A stretch of 64,000 nucleotides of DNA from an uncultured bacterium (lineage in GTDB: Bacteria > Actinomycetota > Coriobacteriia > Coriobacteriales > Coriobacteriaceae), in contig CAJMMD010000010.1 in NCBI GenBank assembly GCA_905214465.1, positions 1 to 64,000 of the forward strand, written 5' to 3'. The translations under genes and the position numbers were made by a program. Shown one piece after another: positions 43,339-52,702 of the stretch (positions within the stretch are counted from its first letter, which is position 1; every line of letters starts with the position of its first letter). The notes below the pieces were generated by a model. The model was not told the DNA's origin and ran no database searches. It worked only from the letters and a program-made list of their open reading frames with translations.

Positions 43339-43425
43339 TGCCAACTCCTTAATGCACAGATTCCATTTGCGCTATCTTTCTACCATTCCGTCCGGACAGA
43401 TTTTTGTCTGACCGCTAGCAACCAT

Positions 43426-44259
43426 TCACAAGGACATCCCGTTCAGTAAATCCTCGTCAAATTGATCCTCGCGCTCCTCATACCCTCGCTCAAGTTTCTT
43501 CCCAAGCTCGGCAGCGCAGCGCTTCGTTTCCTTAGAAAACAGGTCATCGATAGCCCTGTCGATTCGCGTGCAAGTCTGCCGGTGCTCGTTCTTCCAGGGC
43601 AGGTTGAGTCCCAAACTCGCATCCCAATAGCCGCCGAGTTTGGCGTTGATCACTTCCTCGGGATACAGTACGTCGCGGCGAATCCCTTCGATCGCCTCGT
43701 CCTCGTCCATATCACAGGCTGTCTCGCCCTGCACGAGGCACTTGCGCAGCTCCTTTTGCGCCCGGATGCTGTTCAGTATGCGAACGCACACCACGGCCAA
43801 AAAGCGGTAGCGCTCGCACAGGTCCCACTCGCCGCCGAGCCATACGCGATAGCCCAGCATTTCGCTCGCGGACTCATCATCCATCAAGATCAATTCCCAC
43901 GGACGTACTTTGGCAAGCACATCCTCACCTAGCATTTGAACGCCGCCGCGTGTAAAGATGCACGGCTCCACGTCGTAATAGCCAAAGCCGTGGCCTGCAC
44001 CACGACGATTGATGACGTGCTTGGGCAGCAGGACGATATTGTCGCTGGGCTCGGGGTCAACCTTGCGCAGCTTTTTGACCTTGCGGCGGGCGCGCTTTAA
44101 GCTGCGCTCGTTATCGACACGGCCGCGGCCGTCCGGCTTGCCGCCGTATCGCAGGGCAACCTCGCGCGCCAGGATCTTTGTGTCCGCAGCGCACAGCAGG
44201 TCGCTCACGGTGGGCAGGTCTTCCCACTCAATGCCGTCGACATCCCAAATCCTGCTCAT
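43426..44259 (-). CDS. Hypothetical protein, last gene of the TraG/ClpP-like operon
   Basis: 277 residues, soluble and highly charged. A basic stretch (SLKRARRKVKKLRKV, about 70-85) is followed by a Gly/His/Tyr segment (NRRGAGHGFGYYD) and an acidic C-terminus. Not recognised. AAGAGG precedes the ATG at 44259; the gene follows the ClpP-like gene by 74 bases on the same strand. A nucleic-acid-binding role is only a guess from the basic region. Confidence 0.7.
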   Translation of the reverse strand: MSRIWDVDGIEWEDLPTVSDLLCAADTKILAREVALRYGGKPDGRGRVDNERSLKRARRKVKKLRKVDPEPSDNIVLLPKHVINRRGAGHGFGYYDVEPCIFTRGGVQMLGEDVLAKVRPWELILMDDESASEMLGYRVWLGGEWDLCERYRFLAVVCVRILNSIRAQKELRKCLVQGETACDMDEDEAIEGIRRDVLYPEEVINAKLGGYWDASLGLNLPWKNEHRQTCTRIDRAIDDLFSKETKRCAAELGKKLERGYEEREDQFDEDLLNGMSL

Positions 44260-44333
44260 GTTCAACCTCTTTCTGGCCGTTAAACTACGCGATCGTTCGC
44301 CCCGCTCTATATGCCCACAAGACATGAGCCCCG

Positions 44334-44936
44334 CTAGAGCGCCTTCTTACTCGGAGCAATCACCTCGTCCACCAGACCCAACTCCAGAGCGCGCCTGGCG
44401 TTGCACCAGCAGTCGCGCTCGGTGAGCTCGTGGAACTCCTGGGCGCTCAGGTTGCCATGCTCGGCCAGCAGCTCGTCCAGCTCGGCGCGCATGGCCGCCG
44501 TGTGCTGGGCCACGATCTCGATATCGGTCTGCTGCGCCATGCCCGTGCCGCCCATCAACTGGTGGATGAGCACTTGCGTGTGGCGGTATACCTGGCGGTG
44601 GTCGCCGCAGGCCAAGATCACCGCGGCCATCGAGGCCACGACGCCCTCGCCCACCGTGATCACGGGGCAGTCGAGCGACTGCATGGTGTCGATGAGCGCC
44701 AGCCCCGCCGTAACGCTACCGCCCGGGCTGTTGATGATGAGGGTGATGGGCTCGGTGGCGCTCTGATGCTCCAACACCAGCATGGACTTAATAAGGTCAT
44801 TGCAGGTCACATCGTTGACCTCGTCTTCCAGCAGCAGCACGCGGCTGTTAAGCAGCTCACTTGCCATATCGACGGCGGCAACGCGACCGTCCTTGGACTT
44901 CTTGATAATGCTAGGCTCACGATACATAACGGACAT
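44334..44936 (-). CDS. ClpP-like serine protease
   Basis: 200 residues, full ClpP length. The catalytic triad is complete: Ser102 (GEGVVASMAA), His125 (VLIHQLMGG) and Asp175 (TERDCW), with INSPGGSVTAGLAL forming the oxyanion strand and LGLVDEVI at the end. The housekeeping ClpP has QAASMG at the serine; the GVVASMAA variant marks this as a divergent paralog. No propeptide is obvious. It lies 114 bases downstream of a TraG-like gene, away from any chromosomal tig-clpP-clpX cluster. The ClpX-like ATPase of the same island keeps the docking loop needed to work with a ClpP. Confidence 0.9.
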   Translation of the reverse strand: MSVMYREPSIIKKSKDGRVAAVDMASELLNSRVLLLEDEVNDVTCNDLIKSMLVLEHQSATEPITLIINSPGGSVTAGLALIDTMQSLDCPVITVGEGVVASMAAVILACGDHRQVYRHTQVLIHQLMGGTGMAQQTDIEIVAQHTAAMRAELDELLAEHGNLSAQEFHELTERDCWCNARRALELGLVDEVIAPSKKAL

Positions 44937-45050
44937 GGTAATTCCCTTCTAAACGGAATCGGTAAGGAAGTAAAACGAGGCCGCACGGCTAGCGGCCAAT
45001 GGAAGCCGTGCGGTCAAATAGGCAAGATTGAACGCGCGAAGCTGCAAGGA

Positions 45051-46535
45051 CTAATCCCTCAGCCACTTGGCCGCATTGGGATGGTCGCCGCAAAAATACT
45101 TCTTGGCACGGAAGGGGCGCATGCCGGTTACTTTGACCAGGCAGTCGGTACGCGGCATAAGCCCCACCTCGCCCGGGGTTATCACGCAACCGCGCACATC
45201 GACGGCAGTACGCTCGGCGCCCACGTAATTGGTGCCCAGAACCGACTCGCCGCACAGATTGCTTATGTACTCCTGTGTCGCGATGTTGCTGCCGCCGCCC
45301 ATGTAGACCAAGCTGTCGCAGTTATCGAGGATGGTATGAGCTGTGGTTTCGCCATACACACCATCGAGCTGGCTCAACGACTGCGCGCACATCAAAAAGC
45401 TCATGCCACGGCTGCGCACGGTCGCAATACTCCGCTCAAAATCGGGGATGCGGCCCACGTTGGGAAACTCATCCAGAATAAACTGCACGCGGCGCTGCAA
45501 ATGCCCACTAGGGCTGGCGTCGGCGCGGCGCTGGGCCAGGTTAAACAGCTGCTTAAGGGCAACGTTGGCAAGCCATGCATTGGTCGAGTCGTTGTCGCTC
45601 ACCTTAAGATCGATTACGCGCTTGCCCTCGTCGATACGGTCAAGACGCATTTCATCTTTCTCATAGACGCGCATGAGCTGGGGAGTCTTAAGCCGCGAGA
45701 TGGTCGCATTGAGTGTGATCAGAATACTCTTAAGCGTCCTATCGGCTGCTCCGCGAAAATCGCGGTACTGCTCAACGCCATACAGGTCCGCGTTCGCCGA
45801 CTCATACCTGCCAAGAAATTCCTTGGACTCCACCTGCCCCACAAGGTAGTCCAACGGAAATCGGCCCTCGCCATCTCCCGTGACCTTGATGAGCGCGGCC
45901 AGCTTAAAGACGTTGTTTATCTTAAGGTAGCGGCGCGGAGCCGTGGGATCCCCACCCGGCGCAAATGTGCCGGCAAGGCACTCCAAAAGGAACAGGATTC
46001 CAATAATCGCTCGGAGCAGCAGATCGCTCGCGTTGTCCCAAAACGGGTCGTTCCTAAAGCTGCGCCCATCAGGATCGACCCCCTCCATGATTGCCGCCAC
46101 TGTGGTGGGGATATCCTCGACATCCATCACGTAACGCAGAGGGTCGTATCCGGCCGACCGCTCGGGATTAACAGTATCGAGAACCGTTACCTCGTAGCCG
46201 TCCTCTTCAAAGCCTTTCCCCGTACGGCGCAGCAGCTCTCCCTTGGTGTCTGTGACCACATAACAGCATTCGTGGTGATTGAGCAGGTTGGGCAAAACGA
46301 AACTCGCCGTTTTGCCGCTGCCGGTTCCGCCAAAGACAAACACGTTGTTGGACACGCTCGTCTCCCAATGCTTATCGCCCTCGTAAAAAGCAACCGTGGC
46401 ACCGTGCGCCAAGATCACATCGCGCTGCTCATCGCCGGACGACAGCGCCTGCATTTCCTCCTTGGTCGCCCACTTCTTGGCTTGATACTCCGTTTGCTGT
46501 GCGGCCTCGTAGCCGTACATCTTAATGACCGACAT
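45051..46535 (-). CDS. VirD4/TraG-like ATPase without membrane segments
   Basis: 494-residue P-loop ATPase of the type IV coupling protein family. The opening AKKWATKEEMQAL matches the TraG segment that normally follows the membrane anchor; Walker A is FGGTGSGKTASFVLPN (about 68-83), then DTKGELL, Walker B FILDEFPNVG (about 350) and AQSLSQLDGVYG. Coupling proteins normally have two N-terminal membrane helices; these are missing, so the protein should be soluble unless it docks on a membrane partner. No relaxase or VirB4 is encoded in the window. GAAAGGGG precedes the ATG at 46535. Confidence 0.85.
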   Translation of the reverse strand: MSVIKMYGYEAAQQTEYQAKKWATKEEMQALSSGDEQRDVILAHGATVAFYEGDKHWETSVSNNVFVFGGTGSGKTASFVLPNLLNHHECCYVVTDTKGELLRRTGKGFEEDGYEVTVLDTVNPERSAGYDPLRYVMDVEDIPTTVAAIMEGVDPDGRSFRNDPFWDNASDLLLRAIIGILFLLECLAGTFAPGGDPTAPRRYLKINNVFKLAALIKVTGDGEGRFPLDYLVGQVESKEFLGRYESANADLYGVEQYRDFRGAADRTLKSILITLNATISRLKTPQLMRVYEKDEMRLDRIDEGKRVIDLKVSDNDSTNAWLANVALKQLFNLAQRRADASPSGHLQRRVQFILDEFPNVGRIPDFERSIATVRSRGMSFLMCAQSLSQLDGVYGETTAHTILDNCDSLVYMGGGSNIATQEYISNLCGESVLGTNYVGAERTAVDVRGCVITPGEVGLMPRTDCLVKVTGMRPFRAKKYFCGDHPNAAKWLRD

Positions 46536-46573
46536 GTCACGGCCCCTTTCTTGTCGATGGTTCTGCGTAGTTG

Positions 46574-47491
46574 CTAGGAAATACGGCCGATGCCTTCGCC
46601 CTCCTTGGGGCTTGTCGCGCATGGCAACTTGACCGCGCCGTCAATCAGTCGCTCGGCCTGCGCCACATAGCTCTCGCGCGCCACGGTTGAGACCGTCCCG
46701 TCGCGCAGATACGCAAGCAACGACTCGATCATCAGCTTGTCGAGCAGGTCGTATCCCTTGGCCTGAGCGTAGTTGAGGAGATAGCGGTCCTGGAGCCCCC
46801 GTACCTTAGTTGCCAAATCGGTTTCCATCTTTTCCTCCCTGTAATAAAAGTTCTGCCGATTGTCCGAAAGCGCCTCAAACGGGCGTTTGACACATAGCTC
46901 GAAGTTGAAACGCGAACTCGCATCGAATACGCGTTGCTGAATCACGCGGTAACGTTCGAAAAACATGACGGCATCGTCTTCGTCCGCCGTAAATCCATGC
47001 GATCCATCGCGATGCACGTGGTCGCTGGGTCTTTTGTAGTCGATGCTTCGCACAAAGCGAGACGGAATGCGTCCCCCTTTTTCGGACGAGTACTTCATAC
47101 CTGTCGAAACCTGCTCAAACATGAGCACGCCGCTCGATTTAAAGCGCGGATTGCTTCCGTGCCGAAACAGGCTAATTAAGATGGCCATGCAGCGCATACA
47201 GTTATCGCGCTGGGGAAAGTACAGCGACAGCAAAGCGAGCGCCGCCGCGGCCAAAAGCTCGCGAGCCTCGTGCACATCGTCTCGATACTGCTCGGGCACC
47301 AGCCCGGGAATATCGGGTGAATGCTTTTCCAGTACGCCAACAAGCGCCTTAGCGAGGCGTTCAACGTTCTCCTCACCGCAGTACGGATACGGAAACGGCT
47401 TCTCTGCCTTCACGTTCTTTTCGCACATGCCACGGAGGTCTTCGTCGAGCGTGTTGAGGAATACCTCATAAATGTTGTCTTCGTTCTTCAT
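46574..47491 (-). CDS. Hypothetical protein, first gene of the TraG/ClpP-like operon
   Basis: 305 residues, soluble, not recognised. It contains a Cys pair (NCMRCM, about 128), an Arg/Phe-rich middle and a helical C-terminal part (LLDKLMIESLLAYLRDG). GGAAGAAG precedes the ATG. It is 38 bases upstream of the TraG-like gene and should be co-transcribed with it; it could be a substrate adaptor for the ATPase or protease, but there is no direct evidence. Confidence 0.72.
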   Translation of the reverse strand: MKNEDNIYEVFLNTLDEDLRGMCEKNVKAEKPFPYPYCGEENVERLAKALVGVLEKHSPDIPGLVPEQYRDDVHEARELLAAAALALLSLYFPQRDNCMRCMAILISLFRHGSNPRFKSSGVLMFEQVSTGMKYSSEKGGRIPSRFVRSIDYKRPSDHVHRDGSHGFTADEDDAVMFFERYRVIQQRVFDASSRFNFELCVKRPFEALSDNRQNFYYREEKMETDLATKVRGLQDRYLLNYAQAKGYDLLDKLMIESLLAYLRDGTVSTVARESYVAQAERLIDGAVKLPCATSPKEGEGIGRIS

Positions 47492-47781
47492 GGATGCTTC
47501 TTCCTGTCCGGTTGCAAATGTTTGTCGGTAAGTTTGTTCTAAGTTTTAGAATGTTCTGAGGCATAGGTAGTAGTTATTGACCTAACCTGCTGCTTCGTAA
47601 GTGAAATTGCCCTGCTCGATAGCGCAGTTTGCCTAAAGGCTGTATAGCGGTTGTATCAAGCAGTTAATATTGAGTTGGCTTTGGATTGCTTCGAGGATAG
47701 CACAGTGCACTGTTCTCGTCATTAGAAATTTTCATTTTTTTTCTGCTAATATAAACCCACTAAGAAGAAAGGGCTCTATAC

Positions 47782-49221
47782 ATGCGTGAAACTACATCAT
47801 CATTGCCACGCCTCACCGCCGCCGCCCTCTCGCGCGCGCTTAACCTGGAACAAGGCAGTCGCCTGCTCACTGTCCGTCTGCCTGGCGCTGTGGATGCCGA
47901 AGATCTCGCTAAGTGCTTTACCCTAAACGGTAACGGCGTGCCCGATATTTGTGAGCTTGAACCCGGCAAGCAGAATGCAAGCGATGATGATGCAGCGCCG
48001 GTGTTTGTCGATGCATCAAACTACTACCGCGCAAATAAGCACGATATCGAAAAAGACAGTGCCGCGCTCATCGATTATTTAGAGCCTGGCTACCTTGATT
48101 TTTGCGACTGGGGTCCTTTTATTTGGTGCCTGTATGCTCTCGCCCTTTCGGGCCGCACTCGAGCAGCCGTGGTACTTCCCGCCGATTTACTTGATAAAGC
48201 TGAACAAGCACGCACGATTTTGATACGCGAAGGGCTCATCGAGAGCGTCGTTTATTTGCCACTTTCCGAGCCCAGGCCCTACATGACAAGCGCGCTCCTC
48301 ATACTGTCTTCAGGAAATCGCAGCGTTGCATTTCGCAGCGCAATTGAGCCCGGACCGCGTTTTCAATATGTGACTAAAACATCGTATTACTCTGATATCA
48401 CCTTTTCTATCTCTCCTGACTGGGCCCGCATTGATACCAATACGCCAAGATCGACGCCAATCGAAACGTCCACTTTTGCCACGCGCGAGCTGCTCCAACA
48501 CCACGCCGCTCTCTCAAAAGGCAAAATCAGCCTCATCGCCATCACCCGAAACTACAGCGCCACACTCGGTGACTCTTTTACGCGAGTCGCGCCATTCATG
48601 CCCCGCGAGAGCACGACATCGAACGACATTGACGCAGTCGAGGTGCGCCGAATCTCATCTCAAGATTTTCAAGACGGCAACCTTCTACCCGCAGATGCTG
48701 TAGAGAGTGCAAATGGCTCGGATTCCAAAATCGTAAAGGTGAACCCCAGCGTTCTCGATCGATATGAGCTCCGCGCTGGAGATATCGTCATGCCACGCAT
48801 GCTGGGTCGCTACGGCGCGTCCAACCTGCTCGTCGTCAGCGCCGATGACGCGAAGCAACACCTGGTTGCTTCGCATAACACCACCGTCATTCGCCCGTTG
48901 TTCCAAACGATGACCGAAGAGGAGCGCGTAGTGTTTTCGGAGATAATCGTTGGATACCTTACCGAAGGCCATGGGGCGAAGCTGATTCAAGCATTAACTG
49001 AAGCAGCCAGCATCCGCGCCATCCGCCCTACCGACCTGTTCGAGATCGAAGTCCCGCCAGCGCTCGACCCGCGCACGCGCGAGTACAGCGAATCCATCAA
49101 TCGCTTTGCCGAGGTCGTAGAAGCAAAGAAACAAGCCGAGACCGCTGTCGCCCAAGCCCAGCGCAACCTCGAAACCGCAAAGAAGGCCGTCACTCAGGTG
49201 GTCGACCAGGCCTGCGAATAG
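47782..49221 (+). CDS. HsdM/HsdS-like fusion protein lacking methyltransferase motifs (479 aa)
   Basis: The middle (about 100-175) follows HsdM: WGPFIWCLYALALSGRTRAAVVLP, then a helix with R-x-x-L-I and SVVYLPLSEPRPYMTSALLIL. The second half follows an HsdS half-subunit (VRRISSQDFQDG, LRAGDIVMPRMLGRY, VGYLTEGHGAKLIQ, IRPTDLFEIEVPP) with a closing coiled coil. SAM-binding and NPP[YF] motifs are missing. It is divergent from the TraG/ClpP-like operon, exactly as its relative at 31.1 kb is divergent from the helicase/ClpX-like operon. The upstream 290 bases are AT-rich; a modest AAAGGG precedes the ATG. Confidence 0.7.
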   Translation: MRETTSSLPRLTAAALSRALNLEQGSRLLTVRLPGAVDAEDLAKCFTLNGNGVPDICELEPGKQNASDDDAAPVFVDASNYYRANKHDIEKDSAALIDYLEPGYLDFCDWGPFIWCLYALALSGRTRAAVVLPADLLDKAEQARTILIREGLIESVVYLPLSEPRPYMTSALLILSSGNRSVAFRSAIEPGPRFQYVTKTSYYSDITFSISPDWARIDTNTPRSTPIETSTFATRELLQHHAALSKGKISLIAITRNYSATLGDSFTRVAPFMPRESTTSNDIDAVEVRRISSQDFQDGNLLPADAVESANGSDSKIVKVNPSVLDRYELRAGDIVMPRMLGRYGASNLLVVSADDAKQHLVASHNTTVIRPLFQTMTEEERVVFSEIIVGYLTEGHGAKLIQALTEAASIRAIRPTDLFEIEVPPALDPRTREYSESINRFAEVVEAKKQAETAVAQAQRNLETAKKAVTQVVDQACE

Positions 49222-49290
49222 CGCATAGGCAGTAGAAACGTCTTAAGCCGGCGTCAGGAACTGGTCCTGCCGCCGGCTAAACTATCTAGA

Positions 49291-50181
49291 CTATTCCCAT
49301 CCCGTGGTCTGAGGATTCCATTTGCACATATTCGCCGAACGGTCAAAGCACGGTACGTACAACCGATTGACGATCTCTTCTGCTCCAGTGATACTCCCCG
49401 CGAGATCAAGTACCCCCGCCTGCCTAGCCATCTTTACATACTGCGCAGAACCATTTTGTTTCCACCAGAGAGGCGCCACGAACTCTTCCGGCATTGCCAC
49501 CTTGCGGACAGACGCTTCTTTCTCGACTCTCTCGATAAGTGTAGCCCCATCGATGAAGCAAGTTTTCGCGTACACCAAGATGTCGACTATATCCTTGATT
49601 CGCGAAGAGGCACGGCCCTCATGCATCTCTATCATTGCGAGCAATTTATCTGCAAGGGCGCTCTCCACTCGGCATACTCGATAGTCGCAGACTGGGAGCC
49701 CCTCGATATTCAAACGATCGATCGGCGCGAGAACCTCAGGCTCAAGTCCCCGCACTTCATCAATTACCAAGTCAATTGAAATTGGCTGTAGCTTCTTGGT
49801 TCCCATAAAGGGGGTGAACCATACCTTAGCACCGCACCGATACTCATCTTCTTCTTTGATCTGCTCTGCACGATCAAAGACAAACGAAACGAAATCCTCC
49901 AGATCAATCGAAGCCGCCCGCACCAGATCGGCAACAGCCTCTTCGAGGCTCTCCTCTTGAGCAACCAAGTCAATATCTCTTGTGACACGCGCATCGAGCG
50001 TTCGCGCCAGGACGCTTTGACCACCTTTAAGCACAAAACGGCAGTCATCTTCTGAAAAAACGCGACATAGGAAGCGATGAAAGTAGAAACCAACGATTGC
50101 CCGATTAGTATCCATTGGTGATTCTCTTGCGGCATTTCTAACAGCCATCTCCAATGCGGCAGGCGTTTTGTACTTCACCAT
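49291..50181 (-). CDS. Type IV toxin AbiEii (nucleotidyltransferase)
   Basis: 296 residues of the AbiEii/AbiGii nucleotidyltransferase toxin family, which stops growth, for example on phage infection. Motifs: FVLKGGQSVLARTLDARVTRDIDLVA (the K-GG, then R-T-x-D-x-D core, about 45-72), a downstream IDLVID strand and the K of DKLLAM. All match active members. It is encoded 15 bases after the AbiEi antitoxin gene. Confidence 0.9.
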   Translation of the reverse strand: MVKYKTPAALEMAVRNAARESPMDTNRAIVGFYFHRFLCRVFSEDDCRFVLKGGQSVLARTLDARVTRDIDLVAQEESLEEAVADLVRAASIDLEDFVSFVFDRAEQIKEEDEYRCGAKVWFTPFMGTKKLQPISIDLVIDEVRGLEPEVLAPIDRLNIEGLPVCDYRVCRVESALADKLLAMIEMHEGRASSRIKDIVDILVYAKTCFIDGATLIERVEKEASVRKVAMPEEFVAPLWWKQNGSAQYVKMARQAGVLDLAGSITGAEEIVNRLYVPCFDRSANMCKWNPQTTGWE

Positions 50182-50196
50182 GTCCTCCGTTTCGCA

Positions 50197-50820
50197 TTAC
50201 CCGTTCAGTACCATCAGCAAAGGCGCCATCAGCTCGCGTCGTTTGGCGGTTTTAGAGTTCTCTTCTACAAGATCCTTCAGCCGTTGTATATCGAGTCCAC
50301 GTCCAAGCGCGTCGTTATAGGCATCGATAATTAATGAGGGATCCTCGCAATCGAGGCAAAGATCGACAAGCGTGCGCTCGGGTTTAGTTACCGGCAGGCC
50401 GTCGAGCCAAACGATGTCCCGCTCAGCAATCTCGCGCTTTACAAAAGAAAGGGATTCGTTTCTTGTATTGATACGCATGGGCGCGGTCATCCTGTAGGGG
50501 GACAGATAGAAATCGCCCATTTGCTGCAGGTTCGCCGCTGTCGTACCGCTCACGGCGATGCCATCCCACTGACGTTTTCTCTCCCACGCGCAAAGGGAGG
50601 GATTGGTGAGCTTCCAAAAGGCGTTGAGTTCGTCGGTGTCTCGGCGCTGCGTTCCAGACATCCGGTAGGCGCCGTGGCATATCCGTTCAAGACGCCCTGC
50701 GCGGCATGAGTGCGCTAGCGCATCTCGAGAGATGTCCATGCGAGCCGCCTGGGCTGTGGTGAACACGCCCTCGCTCTCGGAAAGCTCGCTTATCGCCGCT
50801 ATGTTGCTAAAGTACTTCAT
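50197..50820 (-). CDS. Type IV antitoxin AbiEi family
   Basis: 207 residues. N-terminal winged helix (about 8-60; GVFTTAQAARMDISRDALAHSCRAGRLERICHGAY region) and C-terminal antitoxin domain with LPVTKPERTLVDLCLD. It represses its own promoter and neutralises AbiEii in known systems. ATG at 50820 lies six bases behind a -10 box, so the transcript should be leaderless; earlier in-frame ATGs fall inside the promoter and are rejected. Confidence 0.9.
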   Translation of the reverse strand: MKYFSNIAAISELSESEGVFTTAQAARMDISRDALAHSCRAGRLERICHGAYRMSGTQRRDTDELNAFWKLTNPSLCAWERKRQWDGIAVSGTTAANLQQMGDFYLSPYRMTAPMRINTRNESLSFVKREIAERDIVWLDGLPVTKPERTLVDLCLDCEDPSLIIDAYNDALGRGLDIQRLKDLVEENSKTAKRRELMAPLLMVLNG

Positions 50821-50826
50821 GCTGCA

Positions 50827-50854
50827 ATTGTAGGATATTTTCATACTTTTGCAA
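50827..50854 (-). promoter_or_regulatory. AbiE promoter giving a leaderless transcript
   Basis: On the minus strand: -35 TTGCAA, 16-base spacer, -10 TACAAT, then six bases to the AbiEi ATG. No Shine-Dalgarno sequence fits between. Confidence 0.65.
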
Positions 50855-50939
50855 CGTGATTTTTGATCCATTAGATCCGTTTGCCTTGTTTACCCCATTT
50901 CTGACGCCGTTTTGCACCGGCACCCCATCCCCCGCTATT

Positions 50940-51119
50940 GAGGTCTAATACTTTTCCGCGAAGTGAACGGCTGTTTTTGGACCTCTGAAACATCCGCATT
51001 TTTCGGCGGCAAAATCGTGGGATTTCAGCATTGAAACCGCAGGAAGCGGCACCTCTAAAGTGTCGATGCTTCGGGGGTCCGTTTTCACTCATTCACTTCT
51101 CGGAAAAGTATTAGACCTC
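50940..51119. mobile_element. Palindromic MITE-like element, copy 1 (180 bp)
   Basis: Ends are inverted repeats of about 28 bases: GAGGTCTAATACTTTTCCGC continuing GAAGTGAA, against TTCACTTCTCGGAAAAG continuing TATTAGACCTC. The interior is itself partly symmetric (CATCCGCATTTTTCGGC; AAAGTGTCGATGCTTC). No gene inside. A second copy lies at 53996-54183. Confidence 0.7.
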
Positions 51120-51229
51120 GCCATCAGCTATCCCAAAGATCAGACCGCCCCTCCTTCACGCCACGCAAAACCTGCCTTTTCTGCCCCTGCCCGCCTCCGC
51201 ACCACCCAAAAACTCATCCAACATTAATC

Positions 51230-51257
51230 TTGGCTCAAGAATCGCTTAATCTATAAC
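51230..51257 (+). promoter_or_regulatory. Candidate promoter of the DUF4342/two-component operon
   Basis: -35 TTGGCT and -10 TATAAC with a 16-base spacer, 113 bases before the DUF4342 start. Confidence 0.45.
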
Positions 51258-51370
51258 CTGCACTATAGAGTTCGACCAAGGGCGGGGCGGCGCAACGCAG
51301 ACCGCCGAACGCAACGCTCGCGCCCGGGCAGATCGCCCGGCGTCGCGCCCATCGAACGAAAGGACAGGTC

Positions 51371-51913
51371 ATGGACGACCTCGAAAAAGTTGAAACCATC
51401 CGCACCAAGTGCAACGTGAGCTACACCGACGCCAAGGCCGCGCTCGACGCCGCCGACGGCAACGTCCTGGACGCCATCATTTGGCTCGAGTCGCAGGGCA
51501 AGACGCAGACCACGTCGGCGCACGCCGCCACCGAGTCCGCGCCAGCCGACGAGCCCTCGGCTGAGATGGTCGCCGCGCAGGTCGCCTACGAAAAGTCGAG
51601 CGAAAAGACCGACTTCTCCAAGAAGATGGACAGCGTGTGGGAGTACCTCAAAAAGCTCTTCCGTCTGAGCCTGGACACCAAGTTTATCGCCACGCGCCGC
51701 GACGCGATCATCCTCAACATCCCCATCCTGATCCCCATCGTCGCGCTGTTTGCCTGGGGCGCCACGATTTGGCTGATGCTCATTGGCCTGTTCTTTGGCA
51801 TGCGCTACCGCATCGATAGCGACGGCGACGTGCCCGGCAGCATCAACACCCTGATGGACAGCGCTGCCAATGCCGCGGACGACATCAAGCAAAATCTCAA
51901 CGACGACAAGTAA
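51371..51913 (+). CDS. DUF4342 protein with UBA/TS-N-like N-terminus
   Basis: 180 residues. The N-terminal 45 residues (VETIRTKCNVSYTDAKAALDAADGNVLDAI region) form a UBA-like three-helix domain as in elongation factor Ts; an Ala/Pro linker follows; the C-terminal half is the DUF4342 domain with one or two membrane segments (about 118-145; ILIPIVALFAWGATIWLMLIG). AAAGGA precedes the ATG. It is 18 bases upstream of the response regulator and is probably part of the same regulon. Confidence 0.85.
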   Translation: MDDLEKVETIRTKCNVSYTDAKAALDAADGNVLDAIIWLESQGKTQTTSAHAATESAPADEPSAEMVAAQVAYEKSSEKTDFSKKMDSVWEYLKKLFRLSLDTKFIATRRDAIILNIPILIPIVALFAWGATIWLMLIGLFFGMRYRIDSDGDVPGSINTLMDSAANAADDIKQNLNDDK

Positions 51914-51931
51914 TCGCAGACGGGGGCACGT

Positions 51932-52685
<754 letters not shown>

Positions 52686-52702
<17 letters not shown>

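Noticed and set aside
43426..47491. Integrative conjugative element
   Set aside because: Only one coupling-type ATPase; no relaxase, VirB4, VirB6 or integrase in the window.
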